Below, piece after piece: positions 14,227-20,564 of a stretch of DNA of 42,697 bases. Where the stretch lies: contig NZ_NWMV01000029.1 in NCBI RefSeq assembly GCF_002837145.1, positions 1 to 42,697 of the forward strand, in the 5' to 3' direction. Below the pieces are notes generated by a model. It did not search any database, was not told where the DNA came from, and saw only the letters and a program-made list of their open reading frames with translations. This DNA is from Macromonas nakdongensis. GTDB taxonomy: Bacteria; Pseudomonadota; Gammaproteobacteria; Burkholderiales; Burkholderiaceae_C. The position numbers were made by a program, and so were the translations under genes. Within the stretch, counting starts at the first letter, position 1; each line of letters begins with the position of its first letter.

Positions 14227-14421
14227 TCACTCGTTAAGCTTTTTAGCAATCTCTGTCACTGTTTGGCCAATCTGTTTGTATAGCTCAAGTATCTCCAAGG
14301 TTTTGCCCATTTTTGAGTCGTATTCTTGAAAATATGGATCGTGCTCTGCGGCTTGCTTAGCTGCAAGCAGCTTGAGAATGAGCACCTGTTCTCTTGGTGT
14401 TAAAAATTCTGAATCACGCAT
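14227..14421 (-). CDS. Small protein of unknown function, island-encoded
   Basis: A 64-residue, largely helical protein with no recognised domain. It has a good ribosome-binding site (aaggagc seven bases before the ATG on the minus strand), which supports it being real. It ends two bases from the integrase stop in convergent orientation, so antisense or regulatory interplay with int is conceivable. It could be an excisionase-like or antitoxin-size protein, but nothing in the sequence says so. Confidence 0.55.
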   Translation of the reverse strand: MRDSEFLTPREQVLILKLLAAKQAAEHDPYFQEYDSKMGKTLEILELYKQIGQTVTEIAKKLNE

Positions 14422-14489
14422 TGACTGCTCCTTTCGTGTATTTATGAGAGCAGTGCGTGACGTATTACGAAGCTGATGACGCTTCGCTA

Positions 14490-14513
14490 GTTAGCTAGGA
14501 CAGGATAGCTAAC
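14490..14513. repeat. 8-bp inverted repeat in island intergenic region
   Basis: gttagcta (14490-14497) and tagctaac (14506-14513) are perfect complements separated by 8 nt. They lie upstream of the 64-residue gene, on the side where its promoter should be, so an operator is possible. The surrounding gap 14422-14660 shows nothing else that can be supported. Confidence 0.4.
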
Positions 14514-14660
14514 AAGATTACCCTGACCATATAAAGCGAGCAATAGAGTATGGGCATGGTGTGCGCTGTCAGCTTGAACGCATGTCATGACTAACGACAA
14601 GCATCCAAACTGATTGCGTAGTTTTACAGTGGCTTGGTATGTTTGCATAGCAGGCGCTTG

Positions 14661-15098
14661 TTACGCTGCTTTGTCTTTAGCTGCTTTGCTGGCGTTTTCC
14701 AGTGCAGCGTCAAATTCTCCATCATGCACAGCTTTGGTGATCGTCTCAAGCAACTTGATAACATCACCATCAGCGCATTCAATCGCGTTTGCACCTTTGT
14801 TGTTCAAGGTCAGGACACGCGATCCATAACGGACGTTCATTTGCAGCTTTCCGTTATCGCCAGTCCACCACCAGCACTTAACACGCTTGGGGACAGTCAG
14901 CGTGACTTGTTCACCAGTCTCTGAATCTTTGGATTTCCTCTGCTTGGTTGGTGCATAGGGCTGGCCGCTTTCCATCGCGCTAGCAAGTTCAATCTGTTCA
15001 AAGATAGCTTTAAGCAGCTTGTTACGACGCTGTGCTACGGGCGATAAGGCGGTGTTGCGTTGTGCAGTAACGAGCTTCAATGATGCAAGGTGTGTCAT
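14661..15098 (-). CDS. Island hypothetical protein, resembles DUF6641
   Basis: A 145-residue protein starting MTHLASLKLVTAQRN, then a segment VAQRRNKLLKAIFEQIELA, a basic stretch, and a conserved-looking core VPKRVKCWWWTGDNGKLQMNVRYGS. The overall pattern recalls the proteins called DUF6641 in proteobacterial genomic islands; I match it from memory and no function is known. The track of basic residues and Trp-rich strand suggests possible nucleic-acid contact. The ATG at 15098 was preferred to one at 15152 because conserved residues begin there. It is divergent from the HUH-like gene. Confidence 0.6.
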   Translation of the reverse strand: MTHLASLKLVTAQRNTALSPVAQRRNKLLKAIFEQIELASAMESGQPYAPTKQRKSKDSETGEQVTLTVPKRVKCWWWTGDNGKLQMNVRYGSRVLTLNNKGANAIECADGDVIKLLETITKAVHDGEFDAALENASKAAKDKAA

Positions 15099-15204
15099 GT
15101 AATTTCCAATAAAATTTAAACAGTGACTTAACTTTAAATTCAGCCTGTACACATGAGCAACCGGAAAAATTATCTCCTTTCCTTTGGTTCTGCTAAATAC
15201 TCAC

Positions 15205-15723
15205 ATGAGTACAGCAGAACTAAACTACCAATACGAGAAATTTTCATCTGAGCTTGCAAGATTTGGCACGCATGGACTGACCTTGCAGACCAAGCTTTAT
15301 ACATGCAACAGTTCAGGTTCTGGAATGGAACGTAAGGTTGATAACGCGAAGCAGGCATTCAGAGAGTTTAGGCCAAAGCTAAACCGTCTATTGACTGGCA
15401 ACGGTTGGGTACGTTCAGCACAGAAATTGCCACTTGTACTCGTGTCACTTGAAGGCTCAAAAGATAACTACGACAGGAACAAGTCGTTACATTTCCATCT
15501 CACGCTTGGCAACTTTGACGTTAAGCGGCTAGATGTGGATTTTCTGGAAAAGCTGGTCAAGCATTGGTGTGACACAGGTATTGGTACAGACGACATAAAA
15601 CTTACATCTCTCTATGATGCAAGCGGCTTTGGTGGCTATTGCAGCAAGGAAGTATGGAAGTCAAACAACGAATGTATAGACCTAATGCTGTCACAGATAC
15701 CTGCACATTTAACTGGCATCTGA
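15205..15723 (+). CDS. Small HUH-type Rep-like endonuclease (putative)
   Basis: A 172-residue protein with the three landmarks of HUH replication initiators in the right order. These are a strand with LTLQTKLYT (residues 25-33, motif I position), the metal-binding HUH motif as HFH (96-98 in SLHFHLTLGN), and a YxxK motif as YCSK with Tyr145 and Lys148 in GFGGYCSKEV. This would nick single-stranded DNA through a 5'-phosphotyrosine bond. There is no helicase domain, so host helicase would be needed if it starts rolling-circle replication; a mobilisation or transposition role is also possible. ATG 15205 is preferred to a TTG at 15184. A 475-nt gap with several stem-loops lies immediately downstream. 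The family call rests on motifs only. Confidence 0.6.
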   Translation: MSTAELNYQYEKFSSELARFGTHGLTLQTKLYTCNSSGSGMERKVDNAKQAFREFRPKLNRLLTGNGWVRSAQKLPLVLVSLEGSKDNYDRNKSLHFHLTLGNFDVKRLDVDFLEKLVKHWCDTGIGTDDIKLTSLYDASGFGGYCSKEVWKSNNECIDLMLSQIPAHLTGI

Positions 15724-15757
15724 CGTAGCGTCGTTGTCTTAAGGTGGTGTGCATGTG

Positions 15758-15794
15758 CTAGCGGGAGGCTAGTTGTATAAACACGTCTATACAA
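15758..15794. repeat. Two abutting small stem-loops
   Basis: ctagc/gctag with loop gggag (15758-15772) is followed without a gap by ttgtata/tatacaa with loop aacacgtc (15773-15794). Both stems are perfect. Paired hairpins of this kind can present an HUH nick site in a loop. Confidence 0.45.
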
Positions 15795-16020
15795 AACAGC
15801 TCAAGCTAGAATGGTATAAAGAACACAGACACACAGATACAAAATCACCAGTACCAGAGAAAAATACCCAGGTGTTAAATTTTTCGTGACGCAGAAAAAT
15901 TAGAGAGCAGGACGAAATTTACAGCGTGCTAACGCTGCACAAACGTCGCGTAGTGCGTTTTCGATAGCGTCTTAACGCTAGGGTAGCTGGGCTGGATTTT
16001 GTAAGCACACAGGGCTAAAT

Positions 16021-16076
16021 ACGTCACACAAAGAATCAAAGCTAATACGCAAAAGCTTTGATTCTTCCTGTGATGT
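16021..16076. repeat. Long imperfect hairpin
   Basis: The inner stem is a perfect 13 bp (aagaatcaaagct 16031-16043, agctttgattctt 16054-16066) with a 10-nt loop. After a 2x2 internal loop the pairing continues for 8 bp (acgtcaca 16021-16028, tgtgatgt 16069-16076) with one G-T pair. There is no T tract, which argues against a simple terminator. Confidence 0.6.
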
Positions 16077-16198
16077 CGCGTAAGTCGTTGTGCTATATGA
16101 AGAAATTTATCTGTCTGCTTGCTGCGTCTTTCAGGTAGGAAAACAGAAGCAAAGAAAACACAATTATCCATGTGTATTTATTTGATTTGGAGGAACAC

Positions 16199-16771
16199 AT
16201 GGCACAAGCAAAGACACTGACTGCGACGGAGTTACGTCGCGTACTGGATTACATCGCGACACGACCACATGCAGCACGCAATCGTGCAATGTTGCTGGTC
16301 ACGCACTACGCAGGACTACGCGTTGGCGAGACGGCCAGCTTGCGTTACAAGGATGTGCTGGATGAAGCAGGGCAGGTACGCAGCGAGATCCGTTTGGACG
16401 CTGAGCAGACCAAAGGACGTTATGGGCGTGTGGTATTCGTAGCGGAAAAGCTACGGAAGGAACTACAGCGTTACGTCGCAACAACCCCAGAGCAAGGCCC
16501 CGCTGCTAAGCTCTTTCAAACTCAGAAGCGCGGCGCGGATGGATTTACTGCAAACACTCTTGCACAGCATTTTCATCATTTGTACAAGGGCGCAGGGATT
16601 GATGGAGCAAGCTCGCACTCAGGGCGTCGCAGCTTCATAACGAACTTGGCTGCAAAGGGCGTACCTGTTCGCGTGCTGATGAGTTTATCTGGCCACCGTT
16701 CCCTGTCTTCAGTTCAGGTCTACATTGATGTGCACGACGACATGAAGCGCAAAGCAGTAGAACTGATCTAA
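16199..16771 (+). CDS. Compact tyrosine recombinase, catalytic domain only
   Basis: A 190-residue recombinase about the size of FimB/FimE. It has Arg41 (HYAGLRVGE), Lys72 (TKGRYG), His140-x-x-Arg143 (SSHSGRRSF), His166 (LSGHRSL) and nucleophile Tyr175 (QVYIDVH), so all catalytic positions are filled. It lacks an arm-binding domain. The start at 16199 follows a clear SD (ggagg, five bases upstream). Function could be inversion, dimer resolution or excision of an element; no flanking inverted repeats of an invertible segment were found. It is convergent with the H-NS-like gene. Confidence 0.85.
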   Translation: MAQAKTLTATELRRVLDYIATRPHAARNRAMLLVTHYAGLRVGETASLRYKDVLDEAGQVRSEIRLDAEQTKGRYGRVVFVAEKLRKELQRYVATTPEQGPAAKLFQTQKRGADGFTANTLAQHFHHLYKGAGIDGASSHSGRRSFITNLAAKGVPVRVLMSLSGHRSLSSVQVYIDVHDDMKRKAVELI

Positions 16772-16773
16772 GC

Positions 16774-16983
16774 TCAGGCGGCGGCTCGTGCAGCGGCCAT
16801 TTCCGCTTTTGTACGGCGCTTGCGCTTGACCTTGGTATCACTCAGTTCGTCAGTGGTGAACTGGAATCTGGCAATGGTGCGCTTGACCTCTTCCAGTGCT
16901 TGCTTGCGTTCAGCGGCCAGAAGTTGCTCACGTTCAGCTTGGAGTTTGGCAATCTGATCGTCCAGTTCGTCAATACGTTTCAT
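16774..16983 (-). CDS. Short H-NS-like / coiled-coil protein without full DNA-binding domain
   Basis: A 69-residue protein. Residues 3-45 form a charged helix (DQIAKLQAEREQLLAAER) then VKRTIARFQFTTDEL, which looks like the N-terminal oligomerisation part of betaproteobacterial H-NS family proteins. It ends in a basic, alanine-rich tail with KVKRKRRTKAEM and lacks the C-terminal core with the GRGRxP-type DNA-contact motif. It has a good SD (aggaagc). Truncated H-NS relatives on islands can antagonise host H-NS, and that is a possible role here. A plain coiled-coil protein with an AT-hook-like tail is the alternative. It is divergent from the methylase across a palindromic promoter. Confidence 0.5.
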   Translation of the reverse strand: MKRIDELDDQIAKLQAEREQLLAAERKQALEEVKRTIARFQFTTDELSDTKVKRKRRTKAEMAAARAAA

Positions 16984-17013
16984 GTTTAAGCTTCCTGCAT
17001 ATAGTCCCTGCTT

Positions 17014-17030
17014 ACTATAGCTGCTATAGT
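17014..17030. promoter_or_regulatory. Palindromic operator/promoter between H-NS-like gene and methylase
   Basis: actatag (17014-17020), ctg, ctatagt (17024-17030) is a perfect 17-bp palindrome with a 3-nt centre. On each strand it contains a TATAGT hexamer that can serve as a -10 box. The leftward one has TTGTAT at a 17-nt spacing (17037-17042, minus strand). A dimeric repressor bound here would occlude both divergent promoters. Confidence 0.55.
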
Positions 17031-17081
17031 GGCACCATACAAGACAAACAAATACTTCACGAGTAGGAAGGATGACTAGCT

Positions 17082-18107
17082 GTGGCTACTGAGAGCAAAA
17101 ACAGCAGTTTTGCGAAGGCAAGGGATGCTAAGCAAGACGAGTTCTACACTCAACTTACGGACATTGAAAAGGAACTCAAGCACTACAAGAAGCACTTTAA
17201 GGGAAAGGTTGTTTATTGCAACTGTGATGATCCACGTGTAAGTGGATTCTTTCACTATTTCTCTTATAACTTTGAGAAGCTTGGACTTAAGAAACTAATT
17301 ACAACTTGTTATAAAAACTCAAGCAGAGACTTATTCAGCGAAAACGATGCTGAAGAAGCTGTCATGCTCGTGTACGAAGGTGACAAGGATGGTAATAATG
17401 TTCCTGGTGTTGATGAGATAGGAGTGGTTAAGCTAAAGGGTGATGGCGACTTTAGAAGTGACGAAAGTATAGAGCTACTGAAACAAGCTGATATCGTAGT
17501 TACCAATCCGCCATTTTCCTTGTTTCGCGAATACATCAATCAACTTGTTTCACACGACAAGAAATTTCTGATTGTTGGCAATCAGAATGCGATTACATAT
17601 AAAGATGTTTTTCCGTACATCCAAGAAAATAAGATTTGGCTTGGTTACAACAACGGAGATATGTCCTTTAAAGTCCCCAGTCACTATGAAAGTAGGGCTA
17701 CAAGATTTTGGATTGACGAAACTGGTCAGAAGTGGCGTAGCTTGGGTAACGCTTGCTGGTTCACAAACTTGGATATATCTAAGAGGCATGAAGACTTGGT
17801 TTTGTACAAAACATACAATGAAAAAGACTATCCTGAGTATGTCAACTACGATGCGATAGAGGTTGGGACTACCAAAGATATACCTTGCGACTACAACGGC
17901 AAGATGGGTGTCCCAATAACGTTTTTAGATAAGTACAATCCAGATCAGTTTGAGATCTTGGGGTCTAGTAGAAATCTAAGTAATCCCATGTCTGGTTACG
18001 CAGAAAAAGGCAGTTACGCTCAAGGTGGGCCTCGTTTTTATTTGAATAATGGTGACGGCACATATCGCCGTATGTATGATCGCATTGTCATAAGAAGGCG
18101 GCAGTGA
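17082..18107 (+). CDS. EcoRI-family adenine-specific DNA methyltransferase
   Basis: A 341-residue homologue of M.EcoRI (325 residues or so). It has the family N-terminus AKQDEFYTQLTDIEKELKHY, the VVYCNCDDPRVSGFF segment that takes the place of a normal SAM-binding motif I, and the catalytic NPPF at 142-145 (VVTNPPFSLF). The family transfers a methyl group from AdoMet to adenine N6; the site recognised here cannot be read from sequence. The likely start is GTG 17082, with aggaagg ten bases upstream. A very short ATG frame (17072-17092) overlaps the start. The stop overlaps the nuclease start (TGATG), so modification and the DUF262-HNH protein are made together. Confidence 0.88.
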   Translation: MATESKNSSFAKARDAKQDEFYTQLTDIEKELKHYKKHFKGKVVYCNCDDPRVSGFFHYFSYNFEKLGLKKLITTCYKNSSRDLFSENDAEEAVMLVYEGDKDGNNVPGVDEIGVVKLKGDGDFRSDESIELLKQADIVVTNPPFSLFREYINQLVSHDKKFLIVGNQNAITYKDVFPYIQENKIWLGYNNGDMSFKVPSHYESRATRFWIDETGQKWRSLGNACWFTNLDISKRHEDLVLYKTYNEKDYPEYVNYDAIEVGTTKDIPCDYNGKMGVPITFLDKYNPDQFEILGSSRNLSNPMSGYAEKGSYAQGGPRFYLNNGDGTYRRMYDRIVIRRRQ

Positions 18108-19189
18108 TGGACATTCAACTTAAACAAGTCACTGTAAGAGAACTTGTAGATGACTATGAAGACAATAGCGAAGGTGGCGTTAAAGGCTACGGTGGTAAGC
18201 TGAACATTCGCCCACCATATCAACGCGAGTTCATCTACAAGGATAAGCAAAGAGATGCTGTTATCAATACTTTAACGAGAGATTTCCCGTTAAATGTTAT
18301 GTATTGGGCGGTATGTGACGATGGTACATATGAAGTGATAGATGGTCAGCAACGCACTATCTCAATCAGTCAGTACGTTGAAGGTGACTTTGCTTTTAAC
18401 GAACGATATTTTCACAACTTACAGAAGGATGAACAAGAGCAGATACTTGACTACAAGCTCATGATATATCTTTGCAGTGGCACTGATAGTCAAAAGCTAG
18501 AATGGTTCAGGACTATTAACATCGCTGGAGAAAAGCTCACTGAGCAAGAGCTGCGAAATGCTGTTTACGCTGGTACGTGGCTTTCAGATGCTAAGCGCTA
18601 TTTTAGCAAAACAGACTGTCCTGCTTACAATATTGGTAGTGATTATTTATTGGGTACACCAATTCGTCAAGACTATCTTGAGACTGTCATAAGCTGGATT
18701 AGTGGTGGGCAGATTGAAGCTTACATGGCTAAGCAGCAACATAAGCCTAATGCAAACGAGCTATGGCTTTACTTTCAGTCTGTTATAAGCTGGGTTAAGA
18801 CGACCTTTATCAAGTATCGTAAAGAGATGAAGGGTGTGGATTGGGGCTCGCTCTATGCTGAATTTAAGGGCGGTGAGTTTGACTCTGCTAAGCTTGAGGC
18901 AGAGATTGCTAAGCTTATGGAAGATGAAGATGTCACTAAGAAGAAGGGCATCTATCATTTCGTTCTTACGCGAAAAGAAAAGCATCTCAGCATCAGAGCA
19001 TTTAGCGACAATCAAAAACGTGAAGCTTATGAGCGTCAAAAAGGCGTATGTACAGTTTGCAACGATCACTTTGAGCTTAACGAGATGGAAGCAGACCACA
19101 TAACACCATGGCATGATGGTGGTAAGACTATTGCATCTAACTGTCAAATGCTATGCAAGGAAGACAACAGAAGAAAATCAGGCATCTGA
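18107..19189 (+). CDS. DUF262-HNH endonuclease, partner of the EcoRI-type methylase
   Basis: A 360-residue two-domain protein. The N-terminal DUF262 (ParB-like fold, the GmrS/SspE/BrxU type) shows IRPPYQREFIYK (34-45) and the nucleotide-binding DGQQR (79-83). The middle is helical. The C-terminus is a canonical HNH: CTVC (315-318), ADHITPWHDGGKT (329-341), then N345, C350 and N354. It is not the DUF1524 form found in GmrD/SspE. ATG 18107 shares one base with the methylase stop; GTG 18104 is an alternative. Known DUF262 nucleases cut modified DNA or sense modification with NTP hydrolysis. Whether this one cuts unmethylated DNA, or other modified DNA while the methylase protects the host, is open. 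Confidence 0.88.
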   Translation: MDIQLKQVTVRELVDDYEDNSEGGVKGYGGKLNIRPPYQREFIYKDKQRDAVINTLTRDFPLNVMYWAVCDDGTYEVIDGQQRTISISQYVEGDFAFNERYFHNLQKDEQEQILDYKLMIYLCSGTDSQKLEWFRTINIAGEKLTEQELRNAVYAGTWLSDAKRYFSKTDCPAYNIGSDYLLGTPIRQDYLETVISWISGGQIEAYMAKQQHKPNANELWLYFQSVISWVKTTFIKYRKEMKGVDWGSLYAEFKGGEFDSAKLEAEIAKLMEDEDVTKKKGIYHFVLTRKEKHLSIRAFSDNQKREAYERQKGVCTVCNDHFELNEMEADHITPWHDGGKTIASNCQMLCKEDNRRKSGI

Positions 19190-19445
19190 CGTTATGTTTT
19201 AAACTTGCAGACAGTTTCGTGACTTTGGGTGAAGTAGCAGGCTGTGGTAAAAATGCACCCTGAAGCTTGTCGTGTGTATCTGCACTCTGTGCAACAAGCT
19301 TTCCAGCAGATCGTTGACTTTGAAGAGAATTTTCGCGGCGCTACTGGGTGCTGATAGTTACCTGGAAGTTGCACAAAAGTTACACTTAGGAATTTACATG
19401 ATGCAAGCTGTTGATTTTGAACGAGTATTTTTCAACGTCACTACT
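19190..19445. other. Right-end segment of the island, non-coding
   Basis: About 256 bases between the nuclease stop and attR hold no convincing gene. They contain the arm-like repeats at 19367-19385 and an inverted copy of gttgcaca (tgtgcaac at 19288-19295). A short plus-strand frame ending in the att core (TTEWE, stop) is a by-product of the guaA-like attachment sequence. Confidence 0.6.
19367..19385 (+). repeat. Putative integrase arm-type repeats, right end
   Basis: agttgcacaaaa (19367-19378) is identical to 12890-12901, and the overlapping gcacaaaagttacac (19371-19385) matches 12832-12846 closely. Both left-end repeats are thus represented in one right-end site, in the same orientation. 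Confidence 0.5.
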
Positions 19446-19458
19446 GAGTGGGAATGAC
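19446..19458. repeat. attR core of integrative element
   Basis: gagtgggaatgac repeats the end of guaA (12778-12790) with one mismatch. GC-rich chromosomal sequence resumes directly to its right, before tadA. Confidence 0.85.
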
Positions 19459-19483
19459 GCGCCCGCGCTGACCCAGCCGCGCC

Positions 19484-20536
19484 ATGGCCACCGACCGCGA
19501 CGCCCATTACATGGGGCTGGCCCTGGCCCAGGCCCGGCTGGCGGCCCGTCGCGGGGAGGTGCCGGTGGGGGCGGTGCTGGTGCGTTCGGGGCCCGGCGGT
19601 GACGAAGTGCTCGCCGAGGCCCACAACCAGCCCATCGCCCGTTGCGACCCGACCGCCCATGCCGAAATGCTGGCCCTGCGCCAGGCGGCCGAACGCCTGG
19701 GCAACTACCGACTGGACGGCTGCGAACTGTACGTGACCCTGGAGCCCTGCGCCATGTGCGCGCAGGCCCTGCTGCACGCCCGTGTGGCCCGGGTCGTGTA
19801 CGGAGCGGCCGAGCCCAAGACCGGGGCCGCAGGCTCGGTGCTGGACCTGTTCGCCATGCCGCAACTCAACCACCAGACGGCGGTGCAAGCGGGGGTGATG
19901 GCCGAGGCCGCCACCGAGGTGCTGCAAGCATTTTTTGCGCAGCGCCGGGCCGCCGCCAAAGCCGCGGCCACCCCGGTGCGGCAGGACGCCTTGCGCACAC
20001 CGGACCCGGCCTTTGCCCCTTTGTGGCAGGCGCTGCCCCACCTGCAGCCGCACAGCCAGCGTTGGCAGGCCTGGCCCCACTTGGAGGGCTTGCAACTGCA
20101 CGCGCTCGACCTGCCTGCCTCAGCGCCACAGCGGGGCGTGGTGCTGGCCCTGCACAGCCCCACGGCCTGGTGCGCGCAGTGGGCGGCCTGGGCCATTGAC
20201 GGCGCCGCCCGCGGTGAGCGCGTCTTTGTGCCCGATCTGATCGGCTTCGGTCTCAGCGACAAACCCAAAAGGGCGGCCTGGCACACCTTGGACCGGCACG
20301 CCCGCTGCCTGATCGACACCCTGACTGCGCTGGGGGTGCCGGCTTGGCGTGTGGTGGCGACACCCGACCAGGTCCGGCTGGCCGAGCGCCTGCAAGCCCT
20401 GGCACCGCAAGCGGTGCAGGGCCTGAGCTACTTGGACCCCATCGCGCCGGATTTGCCCGCGGACTGGTGCGACTGGCCTTACCCCGATGCCGGCCACCGC
20501 GCCGGCCCACGGGCCTGGCCCCGCTTGTCCGATTGA
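19484..20536 (+). CDS. tadA: tRNA adenosine(34) deaminase fused to an alpha/beta-hydrolase-like tail
   Basis: The N-terminal 150 residues are TadA, which converts adenosine 34 of tRNA-Arg(ACG) to inosine: HAE zinc/proton-shuttle motif (His59, Glu61), PCAMC (Cys89, Cys92), and AEPKTGAAGSV. About 190 further residues follow, beyond the usual TadA length. The tail reads like an alpha/beta hydrolase of the haloalkane-dehalogenase type (VLALHSPTAW, VFVPDLIGFGLSDKPKR, HARCLIDTL). Where the nucleophile elbow should be, WRVVATPDQV has no GxSxG or GxDxG, so the tail is probably not catalytic. The ATG at 19484 lies 25 nt right of the attR core, so before the insertion tadA probably followed guaA closely. 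Confidence 0.9.
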   Translation: MATDRDAHYMGLALAQARLAARRGEVPVGAVLVRSGPGGDEVLAEAHNQPIARCDPTAHAEMLALRQAAERLGNYRLDGCELYVTLEPCAMCAQALLHARVARVVYGAAEPKTGAAGSVLDLFAMPQLNHQTAVQAGVMAEAATEVLQAFFAQRRAAAKAAATPVRQDALRTPDPAFAPLWQALPHLQPHSQRWQAWPHLEGLQLHALDLPASAPQRGVVLALHSPTAWCAQWAAWAIDGAARGERVFVPDLIGFGLSDKPKRAAWHTLDRHARCLIDTLTALGVPAWRVVATPDQVRLAERLQALAPQAVQGLSYLDPIAPDLPADWCDWPYPDAGHRAGPRAWPRLSD

Positions 20537-20564
20537 GGCGAGTGCTGCTGGGCATAATCCCCCC

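Larger units (their letters stand above)
15724..16198. other. Non-coding island segment with clustered stem-loops (candidate origin)
   Basis: No convincing gene is seen in these 475 bases. They hold four inverted repeats: ctagc/gctag (15758-15772), ttgtata/tatacaa (15773-15794), tagcgt/acgcta (15965-15980) and a long hairpin at 16021-16076. Their place just after a HUH-type gene makes a nick site or double-strand origin plausible, though the evidence is positional. The ribosome-binding site of the next gene (ggagg) closes the segment. Confidence 0.5.
12791..19458. mobile_element. 6.7-kb integrative element inserted at the 3' end of guaA
   Basis: The segment between the two 13-bp att copies is visibly AT-rich against GC-rich flanks and uses different codons. 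It begins with a tyrosine integrase gene next to attL and encodes a small HUH Rep-like protein, a second compact tyrosine recombinase and an H-NS-like short protein. The rest is an EcoRI-type adenine methylase, a DUF262-HNH nuclease and two small proteins. It has no recognisable conjugation, capsid or packaging genes, so it is either a small mobilisable or satellite-like island or a remnant. The 3' end of guaA is a known hotspot for genomic islands in many bacteria. The flanking genes guaA and tadA are intact. Confidence 0.88.

Noticed and set aside
14614-14924. Short plus-strand frames over the DUF6641-like gene
   Set aside because: The minus-strand gene has better composition and a family-like pattern; these are its shadow.
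16021-16076. Long hairpin considered as an intrinsic terminator
   Set aside because: No T tract follows on either strand, and the nearest upstream gene ends 300 nt away.
15929-16171. 80-codon minus-strand frame in the stem-loop region
   Set aside because: No ribosome-binding site, spans the long hairpin, and shows no recognisable domain.
19272-19457. 61-codon plus-strand frame ending in TTEWE at attR
   Set aside because: The ending only reflects the guaA-derived attachment core; there is no SD or domain.
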